Numbered from the stretch's first letter, positions 1 to 10,424 are shown. The stretch: DNA of 64,000 bases from Sciurus carolinensis (GCF_902686445.1 NC_062227.1:26900777-26964776), one strand, 5' to 3'. Notes: generated from the letters alone by a model not told the origin. Made by a program: numbers and translations.

Positions 1-282
1 TTTAAATGCCACAAGGACCAAGAAGAACATATTTTATGAATGAAAGCATAGTTTTAATACTTAAAAATCTATAAATGTATCATATCAGTAGAAGGAAATG
101 AAAAAATAACATGATTATCTTCATAGATATTTTAAAGACCTTTAATAGTATTCAACAAGCATTCTAAATAAAATAATCAAATAATAAACCAGCATCTTAC
201 GTGATATGAAAACGTTAAAGTGATTCCTACTAAGATCAGGGAGAAAAAGCAAAGATGTCTATAAAAGCAAAGATGTCTATTT
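1..282 (+). mobile_element. Old L1 ORF2 fragment (left part, split by younger L1)
   Basis: This A-rich stretch has the order of a degraded L1 reverse-transcriptase region on the plus strand: an 'acatgattatctt...atagat' segment followed by 'attcaacaagcattct'. It appears to resume at about 7656 ('gagccaatgcaatcag') after the younger L1 and again after 8392. It is too decayed to give an open frame. An 18-bp tandem duplication (aaagcaaagatgtctat) lies at about 246-280, next to the insertion point. The family assignment is inference from remembered L1 structure. Confidence 0.5.
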
Positions 283-306
283 AACAATTTTTTGGCTCCG
301 GTGATG

Positions 307-590
307 GGCTCCTTCCATGGCCAGCTTCTCGGAGCAGGCCGCCCAGTGAGAGCCTTTCTGCACAGAGCCAGCTCCAAGTCCCGGAGCCAGTGACGAGCTC
401 CGGCCCGCAGGAAGCCTCTGGGACCAGGACAGAGCAGCCAGAGACTTCTCCAAGCAACCCTGCTCCCTCCAAGGGCAGGCTCCTTCCACAGCCAGCTTCT
501 TGGAGCAGACAGCCCAGTGAGAGCCTTTAGGCACAGAGCCAGCTCCAAGCCCTGGGACCAGTAGCGGGCTAGGGGCAGCTTTCTTCAGAA
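307..590 (+). repeat. 171-bp tandem monomers in the L1 5' UTR (about 1.7 copies)
   Basis: Two GC-rich units start with ggctccttcca at 307 and 478, a period of 171 bp. Both continue through 'cagcttct.ggagcag', 'cccagtgagagccttt' and 'gcacagagccagctccaag'. The second breaks off at about 590 and is followed by non-repeated 5' UTR to about 726. In mouse L1, tandem 5' monomers carry the promoter, and the same role here is inferred by analogy. Long minus-strand frames across this block come from its GC content and are not genes. Confidence 0.75.
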
Positions 591-726
591 ACACTGCATT
601 ATCAAGTTCCTCCAAGACTTCAGGCTACTGAAGGCTGGGAGGTGATACACTGGAAATCTATAGGGACACTATAAGCCAATAGAGGAAATCTGCAATATCT
701 CAGAGTCCCACTGACATCTGACCAAT

Positions 727-1420
727 ATGAGAAAACAAGGGAAGAAAATGTCCCAAACAAACCTAGATACTATATCAATAAAACCCAATGACAGCACAGC
801 AGAAGAAATGTCAGAAAGAGAGTTCAGAATGTACGTAATTAAAACAATCGGGAAGCAAATGAGGAGATGAAAGAGCAAATGCAGGCATTGAAGAAGGAGA
901 TGAAAGAGCAAATGCAGGCATTAAATGATCGCACCAATCAACAGTTAAAAGAGCAAATACAGGAAGCAAGAGATCATTTCAATAAAGAGTTAGAGATACT
1001 GAAAAAAACAAACAAACAAACAGAAATCCTTGAAATGAAGGAAACAAAAAACCAAGTTAAAAACTCCATACAAAGCATAACCAATAGGACAGAACACTTG
1101 GAAGACAGAACCTCAGACATTGAAGACAAAATATTTAACCTTGAAAACAAAGTTGAACAAACAGAGAAGATGGTAAGAAATCATGAACAGAATCTACAAG
1201 AATTATGGGATATCATAAATATCCCAAATTTAAGAATTATTGGGATTGAGGAAGGCTTAGAGAAACAAACCAAAGGAATGAACAATCTATTCAATGAAAT
1301 AATATCAGAAAATTTCCCAAATCTGAAGAATGAAATGGAAAACCAAGTACAAGAGACTTATAGGACTTCAAATATACAAAATTACAACAGATCCACACCA
1401 AGGCACATTATTATGAAAAT
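727..1420 (+). pseudogene. L1 ORF1 remnant (RNA-binding, coiled-coil protein), frameshifted and 3'-deleted
   Basis: L1 ORF1 encodes a trimeric RNA chaperone of the retrotransposition particle. An ATG at 727 opens a frame with a lysine-rich N-terminus (MRKQGKKMSQTN...). That frame stops at about 868, and the reading continues in another frame from 867. The second frame (867-1886) begins with a heptad-like coiled coil (MKEQMQALKKEMKEQMQALND), then the RTEHLEDRTSDIEDKI segment and the start of the RRM-like domain (NLRIIGIEEG, then the TPRHIIMKI strand). The C-terminal domain is missing: at about 1420 the frame runs directly into ORF2 endonuclease sequence. A 33-bp tandem duplication (867-899 / 900-932) adds 11 residues to the coiled coil. 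Confidence 0.88.
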
Positions 1421-1886
1421 ACCTAACATTGGCTCATCCACGTATGTCAAACAAATCCTTCTTAATTCCAGAAATCAAATAGACCACAATACAATAATAC
1501 TAGGCATTTTTAACATACCTCTCTCACCACTGGATAGATCTTCCAAACAAAAATTGAATAAAGAAACCATAGATCTCAATAACACAATCAACAATTTAGA
1601 CTTAACCAACATATATAGAATATACCATCCAACGAAGAACGAATACACTTTCTTCTCAGCAGCACATGGATCCTTCTCTAAAATAGACCATATTTTATGC
1701 CACAAAGCTACTGTTAGCAAATACAAGAAGATAGAGATACTGCCTTATATTCTATCAGATCATAATGGATTGAAATTAGAAATAAATGACAGAATAAAAA
1801 ACAGAAACTTCTCCAATACCTGGAGATTAAATAATACACTATTATATGATGAATGGATAACAGAAGACATCAAGAGGGAAATTTAA
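1421..1886 (+). pseudogene. L1 ORF2 endonuclease C-terminal half, fused in frame to ORF1
   Basis: This frame continues from ORF1 without a stop but encodes the second half of the APE-like endonuclease of L1 ORF2p. It runs from the PNIGSSTYVKQIL segment through 'PLSPLDRSSKQKLNKET', 'EYTFFSAAHGSFSKIDHIL' and the SDHN motif (1755-1766). The N-terminal half of the nuclease is absent. The normally invariant GDFN motif reads GIFN (1503-1514), so a metal-binding/catalytic Asp is lost. The frame ends at a stop at 1884-1886, while homology continues in the next segment. The fusion is best explained by an internal deletion and not by a functional chimera. Confidence 0.88.
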
Positions 1887-4040
1887 AAATTTCTTAGAAG
1901 TAAACAAGAACAAAGACAACTCATATCAAAATCTCTGGGACACTATGAAAGCAGTACTTAGAGGAAGATTTATTTCATGGAGCACATTCAACAAAAGAAG
2001 TAGAAATCAACAAATAAACAACTTAACACTACAGCTCAAAGCCCTAGAAAAAGAAGAGCAGACCAATACCAAAAGTAGAAGAAGACAGGAAATAGTTAAA
2101 ATCAGAGCCGAAATCAACGAAATTGAAACAAAAGAAACAATCAGAAAAATTAACAAAATAAATAGTTGGTTCTTTGAAAAAATAAACACAATTGATAAAC
2201 CCTTAGCCACACTAACAAAGAGAAAGAGGGAGAAAACTCAAATTACTAAAATTCGGAATGAACAAGGAAATATCACAACAGACACGAGTGAAATACAAAA
2301 CATAATTAGAAGCTATTTTGAAAATCTATACTCCAACGAAACAGAAAACCTTAAACACATCAACAAGTTTCTAGAGACATATGAACTACCTAAACTGAAT
2401 GAGGAGGATATACACAACTTAAATAAATTAATTTCAAGCAATGAAATAGAAGAGGTCATCAAAAGCCTACCAACAAAGAAAAGTCTGGGACCAGATGGAT
2501 TCTCAGCCAAGTTCTACAAAACCTTTAAAGAAGAGCTCATTCCAATACTTCTCGAAGTATTCCATGAAATAGAAGAGGAGGGAACCCTCCCAAACTCATT
2601 CTATGAAGCCAATATCACCCTGATACCTAAACCAGACAGAGACACATCGAGGAAAGAAAATTTCAGACCAATATCCTTAATGAACATCGACGCAAAAATT
2701 CTCAACAAAATATTAGCAAATCGCATACAAAAATGTATTAAAAAGATAGTGCACCACGATCAAGTGGGTTTTACCCCAGGGATGCAAGGTTGGTTCAACA
2801 TCTGGAAATCAAAAATGTCATTCACCATATGAACAGACTTAAAGTTAAGATTCACATGATTATTTCGATAGATGCAGAAAAAGAATTCGATAAAATACAG
2901 CATTCCTTTATGCTCAAAACATTAGAAAAACTTGGGATAGTGGGAACATTCCTTAACATTGTAAAGGCCATCTACGCTAAGCCCATGGCTAATATCATTC
3001 TAAATGGTGAAAAACTGAAAGCATTCCCCCTAAAAACTGGAACAAGGCAGGGATGCCCTCTTTCACCGCTTCTATTCACATCGTTCTTGAAACTCTAGCC
3101 AGAGAACTTAGACAAACCCAAGAAATTAAAGGGATACGAATTGGAAAAGAAGGACTCAAACTATCCCTGTTTGCTGATGACATGATTATACATTTAGAGG
3201 AACCTGGAAATTCCACCAGAAAACTTTTAGAACTCATAAGTGAATTCAGTAAAGTAGCAGGTTACAAGATCAATGCTCATAAATCCAATGAATTTTTATA
3301 CATACGTGATGAATCTTCAGAAAGAGAAGTTAGGAAAACTACCCCTTTCACAATAGCATCGAAAAAAAGAAAATACTTGGGAATCAATCTCACGAAAGAG
3401 GTGAAAGACCTCTACAATGAGAACTACAGAACACTAAAGAAAGAAATTAAAGAAATCCTTAGAAGATGGAAAGATCTCCCATGTTCTTGGATAGGAAGAA
3501 TTAATATTGTCAAAATGGCCATACTACCTAAAGTGCTATTCAGATTCAATGCAATTCCAATTAAAATTCCAATGATGTACCTTACAGAAATAGAGCAAGC
3601 AATTATGAAATTCATCTGGAAGAATAAGAAACCCAGAATAGCTAAAGCAATTCTCAGTAGAAAGAGCGAAGCAGGGGGTATCGCAATACCAGAACTTCAA
3701 CTCTACTACAAAGCAATAGTAACAAAAACGGCATGGTATTGGTACCAAAATACACAGGTAGATCACTGGTACAGAATAGAGGACATGGACAAAACCCAAA
3801 TAAATACAATTTTCTAATAGTAGACAAAGGGGCCAAAAATATGCAATGGAGAAAACATAACCTCTTCAACAAATGGTGCTGTGAAAACTGAAAAACCATA
3901 TGCAACAGAATGAAATTAAACACCTACCTCTCACCCTCACAAAACTCAACTCAAAATGGATCAAGGACCTCGGAACCAGACCAGAAACCCTACATCTTAT
4001 AGAACGAATCTTCACCTTGTTGGCTTAGGATCAGACTTCC
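1887..4040 (+). pseudogene. L1 ORF2 reverse transcriptase region, frameshifted
   Basis: Three overlapping frames (about 1945-2832, 2790-3098 and 3053-3817) together give the linker and reverse transcriptase of L1 ORF2p. Visible landmarks are [36 protein letters not shown], the [12 protein letters not shown] block, [12 protein letters not shown] and the catalytic FADD (3170-3181), followed by the thumb-like [12 protein letters not shown] and [16 protein letters not shown] segments. A frameshift near 2800 and a small deletion after LSPLLF (about 3075) separate the frames. The sequence is cut at 4040 by the minus-strand L1 and resumes at 6564. Confidence 0.9.
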
Positions 4041-6554
4041 TTTTTTTTTTTTTTAATTTATTTTTATTGTAAACAAATGGGATACATGTTGTTTCTGTTT
4101 GTTCATGGAGTAACAGCATACCATTTGCATATTCATACATTTACATAGATTAATGATGTTTGATTCATTCTGTTATTTATTTCCTTCCCCCCCACCCCTC
4201 CCACCTCTCTTTGCCCTCTATACAGTCCCTCCTTCCTCCATGCTTGCCTCCCTCCCACCACCCATTATGTGTCATCATACACTTATCAGTGAGATCATTC
4301 GTCTTTTGGATTTTTGAGATTGGCTTATCTCACTTAACATGATATTCTCCAATTTCATCCATTTGCCTGCAAATGCCATAATTTTATCATTCTTTATAGC
4401 TGAGTAATATTCCATTGTATATATATACCACAGTTTCTTTATCCATTCATCCATTGAAGGACATCTCGGTTGGTTCCACAGTCTGACTATTGTGAATTAA
4501 GCAGCTATGAACATTGATGTGGCTGTATCTCTGTAGTATGCTGATTTTAAGTCCTTTGGGTATAGGCCAAGGAGTGGGATAGCTGGGTAAAATGGTGGTT
4601 CCATTCCAAGTTTTCTGAGGAATCTCCATACTGCTTTCCAGAGTGGCTGCACTAATTTGCAACCCCACCAGCAATGTATGAGTGTACCTTTTTCCCCACA
4701 TCCTCACCAACACCTATTGTTGCTTGTGTTCTTGATAATTGCCATTCTAATTGGGGTGAGATGGAATCTTAGGGTGGTTTTGATTTGCATTTCTCTTATT
4801 ACTAAAGATGTTGAATATTTTTTCATATATCTGTTGATTACTTGTAGATCTTCTTCTGTGAAGCATCTGTTCATATCCTTAGCCCATTTGTTGATTGGGT
4901 TATTTGTATTCTTGGTGTAGAGTTTTTTGAGGTCTTCATATATTCTGGAAATTAGTGCTCTATCTGAAGTATGAGTGGCAAAGATTTTCTCCCACTCTTT
5001 AGGCTCTCTCTTTGCATTGCTGATAGTTTCCTTTGCTGAGAGAAAGCTATTTAGTTTGAATTTATCCCAGTTGTTGATTCTTGCTTTTATTTCTTGTGCT
5101 ATGGGAGTCCTGTTAAGGAAGTCTGATCCTAAGCCAACAAGGTGAAGATTTGGACCTACTTTTTATTCTATAAGATGCAGGGTCTCTGGTCTGATTTCCA
5201 GGTCCTTCATCCAGTGAATTGATTTTTGTGCAGGGTGAGAGATAGGGATTTAATTTCATTCTGTTGCATATGGATTTCCAGTTTTCCCAGCACCATTTGT
5301 TGAAGAGGCTATCTTTTCTCCATTGCATATTTTTGGACCCTTTGTCTAGTATGAGAAAATTGTATTTATTTGGGTTTGTGTCCATGAACTCTATTCTGTA
5401 CCATTGATCTACCTGTCTATTTTGGTGCCAATACCATGCCGTTTTTGTTACTCTTGCTTTGTAGTATAGTTGAAGTTCTGGTATTGCAATACCCCCTGTT
5501 TCATTCTTCCTGCTAAGGATTGCTTTAGCTATTCTGGGTTTCTTATTCTTCCAGATGAATTTCATAATTGCTTGCTCTATTTCTTTAAGGTACATCATTG
5601 GGATTTTAATTGGAATTGCATTGAATCTGTACAGCACTTTAGGTAGTATGGCCATTTTGACAATATTAATTCTTCCTATCCAAGAACATGGGAGATCTTT
5701 CCATCTTCTAAGGTCTTCCTCGATTTCTTTCTTCAATGTTTTGTAGTTTTCATGTAGAGATCTTTTACCTCTTTTGTTAGATTGATTCCCAAGTATTTTA
5801 TTTTTTTTGAGGGTATTGCAAATGGGGTTGTTTTCCTCATTTCCCTTTCAGCTGTTTTACTGCTTGCGTATAAAAATGCTTCAGATTTATGCCTGTTGAT
5901 TTTATAGTCTGCTATTTTGCTGAATTCATTGATGAGGTCTAGAAGTTTTCTTGAGGAGGTTTTTGGATCCTCTAAATAAAGAATCATGTCATCTGCAAAT
6001 AGTGACAGCTTAAGTTCCTCTCTTCCTATTCGTATCCCTTTAATTTCTTTAGTCTGCCTAATTGCTCTGGCTAGAGTTTCGAGGACAATGTTGAATAGAA
6101 GCGGTGAAAGAGGACATCCCTGTCTTGTTCCCGTTTTTAAAGGGAAAGGTTACAGTTTTTTCCATTAAGAATGATGTTGGCCATGGGCTTAGCATAAATA
6201 TCCTTTACAATGTTCAGGTATGTTCCTACTATCCCTATTTTTTCTAGTGTTTTGAGCATGAAGCGGTGTTGTATTTCGTCGAACGCTTTTTCTGCATCAA
6301 TTGAAATAACCATATGATTATTCCATTGTTTTACGGAAGATAATATTTGAACTTATTTTGTTTATTATGACAATTTTGTTATTGTCCCCATAGGAGTTAT
6401 TTGGTCTAGGATTGCATAGTGTCTGATTTGGGCACTGCTAATATTAATCTCCCCTTAAAGAAAGGGTTTTGGAAACCTGTAGGGCCACTATAAGCCTATA
6501 GGGGCAAATCTGCAAAATCCCAGATCTGCACTGCTAGAGGGGAAGATAAATGAA
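4041..6554 (-). mobile_element. Minus-strand LINE-1 with 5' inversion, inserted into the plus-strand L1
   Basis: The T-run at 4041-4054 is the poly(A) tail of a minus-strand L1. Reading leftward, the C-terminal ORF2, thumb and RT regions are present back to about 6322 (the motif before the IDAEKAFD block). From about 6323 to 6554 the sequence switches to plus orientation and matches L1 5' UTR like that at 640-700 ('actataagcc.atag.gg.aaatctgcaa'). Target duplications of at least 9 bp (cagacttcc) lie at 4032-4040 and 6555-6563, and the host L1 ORF2 reads on across them. A single insertion with its 5' part inverted is the expected product of twin priming. The ORF2 portion is frameshifted, with one open piece at 5113-5736. 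Confidence 0.9.
4551..5048 (-). repeat. Left arm of a 498-bp perfectly matching inverted repeat (L1 ORF2 C-terminal region)
   Basis: I compared this tract base by base with the reverse complement of 6631-7128 and found no mismatch over 498 bp. Just outside it the two L1 copies differ: two mismatches in the next about 25 bp on one side, and roughly 3 then 8 mismatches per 60 bp on the other. Both arms share a TGA stop inside the Cys-rich motif and variants not present in the copy at 34189-36595. Confidence 0.93.
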
Positions 6555-6563
6555 CAGACTTCC

Positions 6564-7290
6564 TTAACAGGACTCCATAGCACAAGAAATAAAAGCAAGA
6601 ATCAACAACTGGGATAGATTCAAACTAAAAAGCTTTCTCTCAGCAAAGGAAACTATCAGCAATGCAAAGAGAGAGCCTAAAGAGTGGGAGAAAATCTTTG
6701 CCACTCATACTTCAGATAGAGCACTAATTTCCAGAATATATGAAGACCTCAAAAAACTCTACACCAAGAATACAAATAACCCAATCAACAAATGGGCTAA
6801 GGATATGAACAGATGCTTCACAGAAGAAGATCTACAAGTAATCAACAGATATATGAAAAAATATTCAACATCTTTAGTAATAAGAGAAATGCAAATCAAA
6901 ACCACCCTAAGATTCCATCTCACCCCAATTAGAATGGCAATTATCAAGAACACAAGCAACAATAGGTGTTGGTGAGGATGTGGGGAAAAAGGTACACTCA
7001 TACATTGCTGGTGGGGTTGCAAATTAGTGCAGCCACTCTGGAAAGCAGTATGGAGATTCCTCAGAAAACTTGGAATGGAACCACCATTTTACCCAGCTAT
7101 CCCACTCCTTGGCCTATACCCAAAGGACCTTAAATCAGCATACTACAGAGATACAGCCACATCAATGTTCATTGCTGCTCAATTCACCATAGCCAGATTA
7201 TGGAACCAACCTAGATGTCCTTCAGTTGATGAATGGATAAAGAAACTGTGGCATATATATATACAATGGAATATTACTCAGCTATAAAGA
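6564..7290 (+). pseudogene. L1 ORF2 C-terminal (Cys-rich) region, continuation after the nested insertion
   Basis: Resuming directly after the target duplication, this is the C-terminal domain of L1 ORF2p, with segments such as '[21 protein letters not shown]', the [18 protein letters not shown] cysteine/histidine cluster and '[35 protein letters not shown]'. The first cluster is interrupted by a TGA (about 6972). The piece 7027-7287 remains open to the end of the ORF. Codons drift by substitutions only; no novel domain is seen. Confidence 0.88.
6631..7128 (+). repeat. Right arm of the 498-bp perfectly matching inverted repeat
   Basis: This is the partner of 4551-5048, with a spacer of about 1.58 kb. 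It belongs to the plus-strand L1, whose 3' UTR carries a telomere-like block that the minus-strand copy lacks. The two copies are therefore of different L1 types outside this tract. Confidence 0.93.
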
Positions 7291-7427
7291 ATGATAAAAT
7301 TATGGCATTCGCAGGCAAATGGATGAAATTGGAGAATATAATGCTAAGTGAGATAAGCCAATCTCAAAAACTAAAGGACGAATGATCTCACTGATAACTG
7401 GATGAGGACATATAATGGGGGGTGGGA

Positions 7428-7472
7428 GGGTTTAGCGTTAGGGTTAGGGTTAGGTTTAGGGTTAGGATTAGG
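7428..7472 (+). repeat. Telomere-like TTAGGG repeats in the L1 3' UTR
   Basis: Degenerate TTAGGG units (including gttagggttagggttaggt and tttagggttagga) sit between a 'ggggggtgggaggg' run and 'aggagggggcaag'. They occupy the G-rich polypurine part of the L1 3' UTR. The same location is occupied by a similar block in the L1 at 34189-36595, but not in the minus L1 at 4041. G-quadruplex formation is plausible from the G-runs but not tested. Confidence 0.9.
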
Positions 7473-7655
7473 AGGGGGCAAGAATGGAGGCAGGAAGGAC
7501 TGTATAGAGGGAAAAGAGGGGTGGGAGGGGTGGGAGGGAAGGGAAAAATAACAGAATGAATCAAACAACATTACTCTATGTAAATTTATGATTACACAAA
7601 TGGTATGCCTTGATTCCGTGTACAAACAGAGAAACAACATGTATCCCATTTGTTT

Positions 7656-7812
7656 ACAATAAAAACATTTTTTTTGAAGCATGAGCCAATGCAATCAGAT
7701 AAAAAAATATTTAAAACACAAATCCTATAAAAAGAAACAGAGCTATCTCTATTTACAGATAATACGAAATAATTTGTGTAAACCAAGACACAATTCATGA
7801 AATTAAAAAAAA
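7656..7812 (+). mobile_element. Old L1 fragment, continuation of 1-282
   Basis: 'gaagcatgagccaatgcaatcag' and then 'ctctatttacagataatac' follow the order of an old L1 ORF2 just before the RT active site, in register with the left piece at 1-282. It supports a single old element split by the 294-7655 insertion. Confidence 0.5.
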
Positions 7813-8392
7813 AATCTTTTTTAAATTATTTTTTATTTAGCTTTTAATTTTTTACTGCATTTTGATTCATTGTACACAAATGGGGTACATTATTTCGTTT
7901 CTATGGTTGTACACGATGTATATTCATACCATTCGTATAATCATACATATACATAGGGTAATGATGTGTGTCTCATTCCACCATTTTTCATACCCCCCTC
8001 CCTCTCATTTCCTTTTACATAATCTAAAGTTTCCCCATTCTTCTCTCACTTCCCACCCACCCACCCCCATTATATATCATTCTCCACTTATCAGGGAAAA
8101 CATTTGGCCTTTGGTTTTTTGGGCTTGGCTTATTTCACTTAGCAAGATATTCTCCAATTCCATCCATTTATTTGCAAATGCCATAATATTCTTCTTTCTT
8201 GTGGCTGAATAGTATTCCATTGTGTATATATACCAGAGTTTCTTTATCCATTTATCTGTTGAAGAGCATCTAGGTTGGTTCCAAAATCTAGCTATTGTGA
8301 ACTGAGCTGCTATAAACATTGATGTGGCTGTGTTACTGTAGGTTGCTGAAATTAAGTCCTTTGGGTATAAACCGAGGAGTGGGATCTTTTAT
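7813..8392 (-). mobile_element. 5'-truncated L1, 3' end, minus strand
   Basis: A T/A-rich left end gives way to the rodent L1 3' UTR in reverse ('cattgtacacaaatggggtac', 'tcattccaccattttt') and then the end of ORF2. The reverse-strand frame 8077-8319 reads MFIAAQFTIARFWNQPRCSSTDKWIKKLWYIYTMEYYSA..., the typical L1 ORF2 C-terminus. It stops abruptly at 'gagtgggatc' (about 8392). A short atctttt-type duplication may flank it. Confidence 0.85.
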
Positions 8393-9509
8393 ACAATACT
8401 CAAGTCTTTATACATACTACCTATAGGACACATTAGAAAAACAAAATGGAAGAAAAGGCCCAATTTACAGTGACAACATAGCAGAAATAAAAGACTTATA
8501 CTAAATTAACATGAAATGTAAAACCTATATGAAGACATTTTTTAATACTCCTGGAAGACATAAAATTAGACTCTGCAGGAAATAGAAATATATCTTTTCT
8601 CCTTATCTCAGGCTACTCAAAATCATAACCACATATTACATCTGTATTATATGTAAATGCAAACAAAAACAACATTCTTTTCAGGAACATCACAATTCAG
8701 TTTTAAAATTATTCAGGAAGAAATATTCATTTAAGAATGACTATGAAAACCCTGCAAAAAAAAAAAAAAAGGAACAAGAAGGAAACAAGAGGTGACAGGT
8801 CTTCCTGAGGTTAAAACAACATTCAAACATTAAGTGAAATATTTGGTTCTCTCCCCAGAGTAGACAGACTGGTGAGTAAAACAAACAGAATAGCCAGCAA
8901 TAGGTACAAGCAAATGTGGGAACTGAGTATGTGATAAACATATCATCTCAAATCACTTTGGGAAAGATGTTATTGGTAACAAATGGTAATGATCATTTAT
9001 AAAAGAGAAAATTGAATTCATACTTTCTGTCTTACCAAAATAAACTTGAAATTGATCAGAAATCTAAACATACAAAATTTAAGAATTTAAGTTTTAGGGG
9101 ACTAAATGAATGAATTTCTTTTATATGTAGGGTAGTAATACTTTCTAAACATGATTCAAAATCTAGAAACAAAAAAGAAATATTAATATTTTGGATAAAA
9201 TAGTGATCAAAAGACATGATCAAATGAAAATGTGTGCAACTTATATCACAAGAAAAGATAGGTTTTATATTAACATATGCATGCAAAATTTAACTCACAA
9301 TTTAAAAAGTACAACTTAAAACCACACCGATGTATCACTTCTCAATCATGGCTAAAATTTCAGAGCTTGACTGGAATTGTCAATGGGTTATTTATAATTG
9401 TCAGTGAATACTTTAATTTTAAAAATGTAGGTTGTAAAATTATAAATAACCCATGATAAATGCTGTATATACAACTATATTTATCCTATTTTATTCTATA
9501 AATAGTAAT
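8393..9509. other. AT-rich sequence; first 200 bp resembles old L1
   Basis: About 8393-8600 follows an old L1 ORF2 order ('gcccaatttacagtgacaacatagcag', 'aagacttatactaaat'), probably the third piece of the element at 1-282. From 8600 to 9509 I see only AT-rich sequence with an A-run (8756-8771) and no gene or clear repeat. Confidence 0.4.
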
Positions 9510-10115
9510 CTGTATTCCAGATATGCAAGGTTGGTTTGATGCTATAAATCCAAACAGTAATTCATCACATCAACAAACTAAAAAGAAAATCATGTGATTA
9601 TATTTATACAAACAGTAAAACCATTTGAGAAAATTCAGCACTACCCAAAGTCAGAGGACTGACACTACCTAATTTCAAGGCTTACTATAAATCTACACTT
9701 GTCACAATAGGGTGGCATTAGCAAAAGAATAGGCAAGTAAATCAGTGCGATGGAACAGAGAGCTCAAAAATGGATCCACTCACATACAGTTAACTGATCT
9801 GTAACAAATAAGCAAAGGTGATAAAATGGAAAAAATATTGTCTTTCTGATAAATGGTGCTGTAAAAACTACACATGCACATGCAAAAGCAGATCTAAACA
9901 CAGATCTTTTCCTTTCCCAAAATTTGGCTCAAAATGCATCATAGACCGAACAGTAAAATGCCATACTATTTCACTTCTAGAAGATAACATGAGAGAAACT
10001 CTAGATGAATTTGAGTGCAATGACTTTTTAGACCTAGCACCAAATTTATGATCCATGAAAGAAAAATAATTGATAAGTTGGACTTCATTAAAATTTTAAA
10101 AATAATCACGCTGAG
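9510..10115 (+). mobile_element. Old L1 ORF2 fragment
   Basis: It begins near 'ccagatatgcaaggttggtt', the motif found at the start of the RT block in younger copies here (2783, 34203). It then jumps to late ORF2: 'gaggactgacactacctaatttcaaggc', 'aaatggtgctgtaaaaact' and 'gagaaactctagatgaatttgagtgcaatgac'. An internal deletion of over 1 kb is implied. The open frame 9818-10051 is L1-derived and not a gene. Confidence 0.75.
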
Positions 10116-10226
10116 GAAAGATACTGGGTTTGATGGAGTTTGGTTGTAGACACATTGTTATGCCCCCATTGTATTTTTACAAATGTCTGAAATTTTTATT
10201 TGGAAAATGACTTAAACTAAAACTTG

Positions 10227-10424
10227 GAACCAGGTGCCATGGCACACACTGAATCTGTGTCTTGGAAGACCATGTCAGGTTGAGGTCAGCCTTGTGAACT
10301 TAGTAAGACTCTCAGCAGCTTAAGAAGGCTCTGCCTCAAAATAAAAAATAAAAAGGGTTGGTGATGTAGCTCAGTGGTAAAAACATCCCTGGGTTCAATC
10401 CCAAGAATAAAAAAAGAAATAAGG
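10227..10424 (+). mobile_element. B1-dID composite SINE
   Basis: A B1-like left half ('accaggtgccatggcacaca', 'gaggtcagccttgtgaac', 'aagaaggctctgcctcaaaataaa') is followed by an A-rich linker and an ID right half ('ggttggtgatgtagctcagtgg', 'tgggttcaatccc') and a poly(A) tail. Box A (gtagctcagtggt) and box B (gggttcaatcc) of the pol III promoter are recognisable. Confidence 0.85.

Larger units (their letters stand above)
294..7655 (+). mobile_element. LINE-1 element, nearly full length by position but internally deleted, interrupted by a second L1
   Basis: This is a plus-strand rodent L1. In order it has a GC-rich 5' UTR with repeated units (307-590), an ORF1 remnant (from 727), an ORF2 remnant (to 4040, resuming at 6564), a 3' UTR with a G-rich telomere-like tract, and an A-rich end (aataaaaa) at about 7648-7655. 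A short imperfect target duplication, roughly aacaatttttt at 283-293 and aacatttttttt at 7654-7665, brackets it within an older L1. The region 4041-6554 is a later minus-strand L1 insertion and is not part of this copy. ORF1's 3' part and ORF2's 5' part are deleted (junction about 1420), and ORF2 is frameshifted at about 2800 and 3080, so the copy cannot be autonomous. Confidence 0.9.

Noticed and set aside
4657..7022. Identical 87-residue proteins at 4657-4920 and 6759-7022 as a duplicated gene
   Set aside because: Both are antisense frames of L1 ORF2; their identity reflects the 498-bp inverted tract reported above.
7428..7472. True interstitial telomere or chromosome-fusion scar
   Set aside because: The block lies at a fixed position inside an L1 3' UTR and recurs in another L1 copy, so it travelled with the element.
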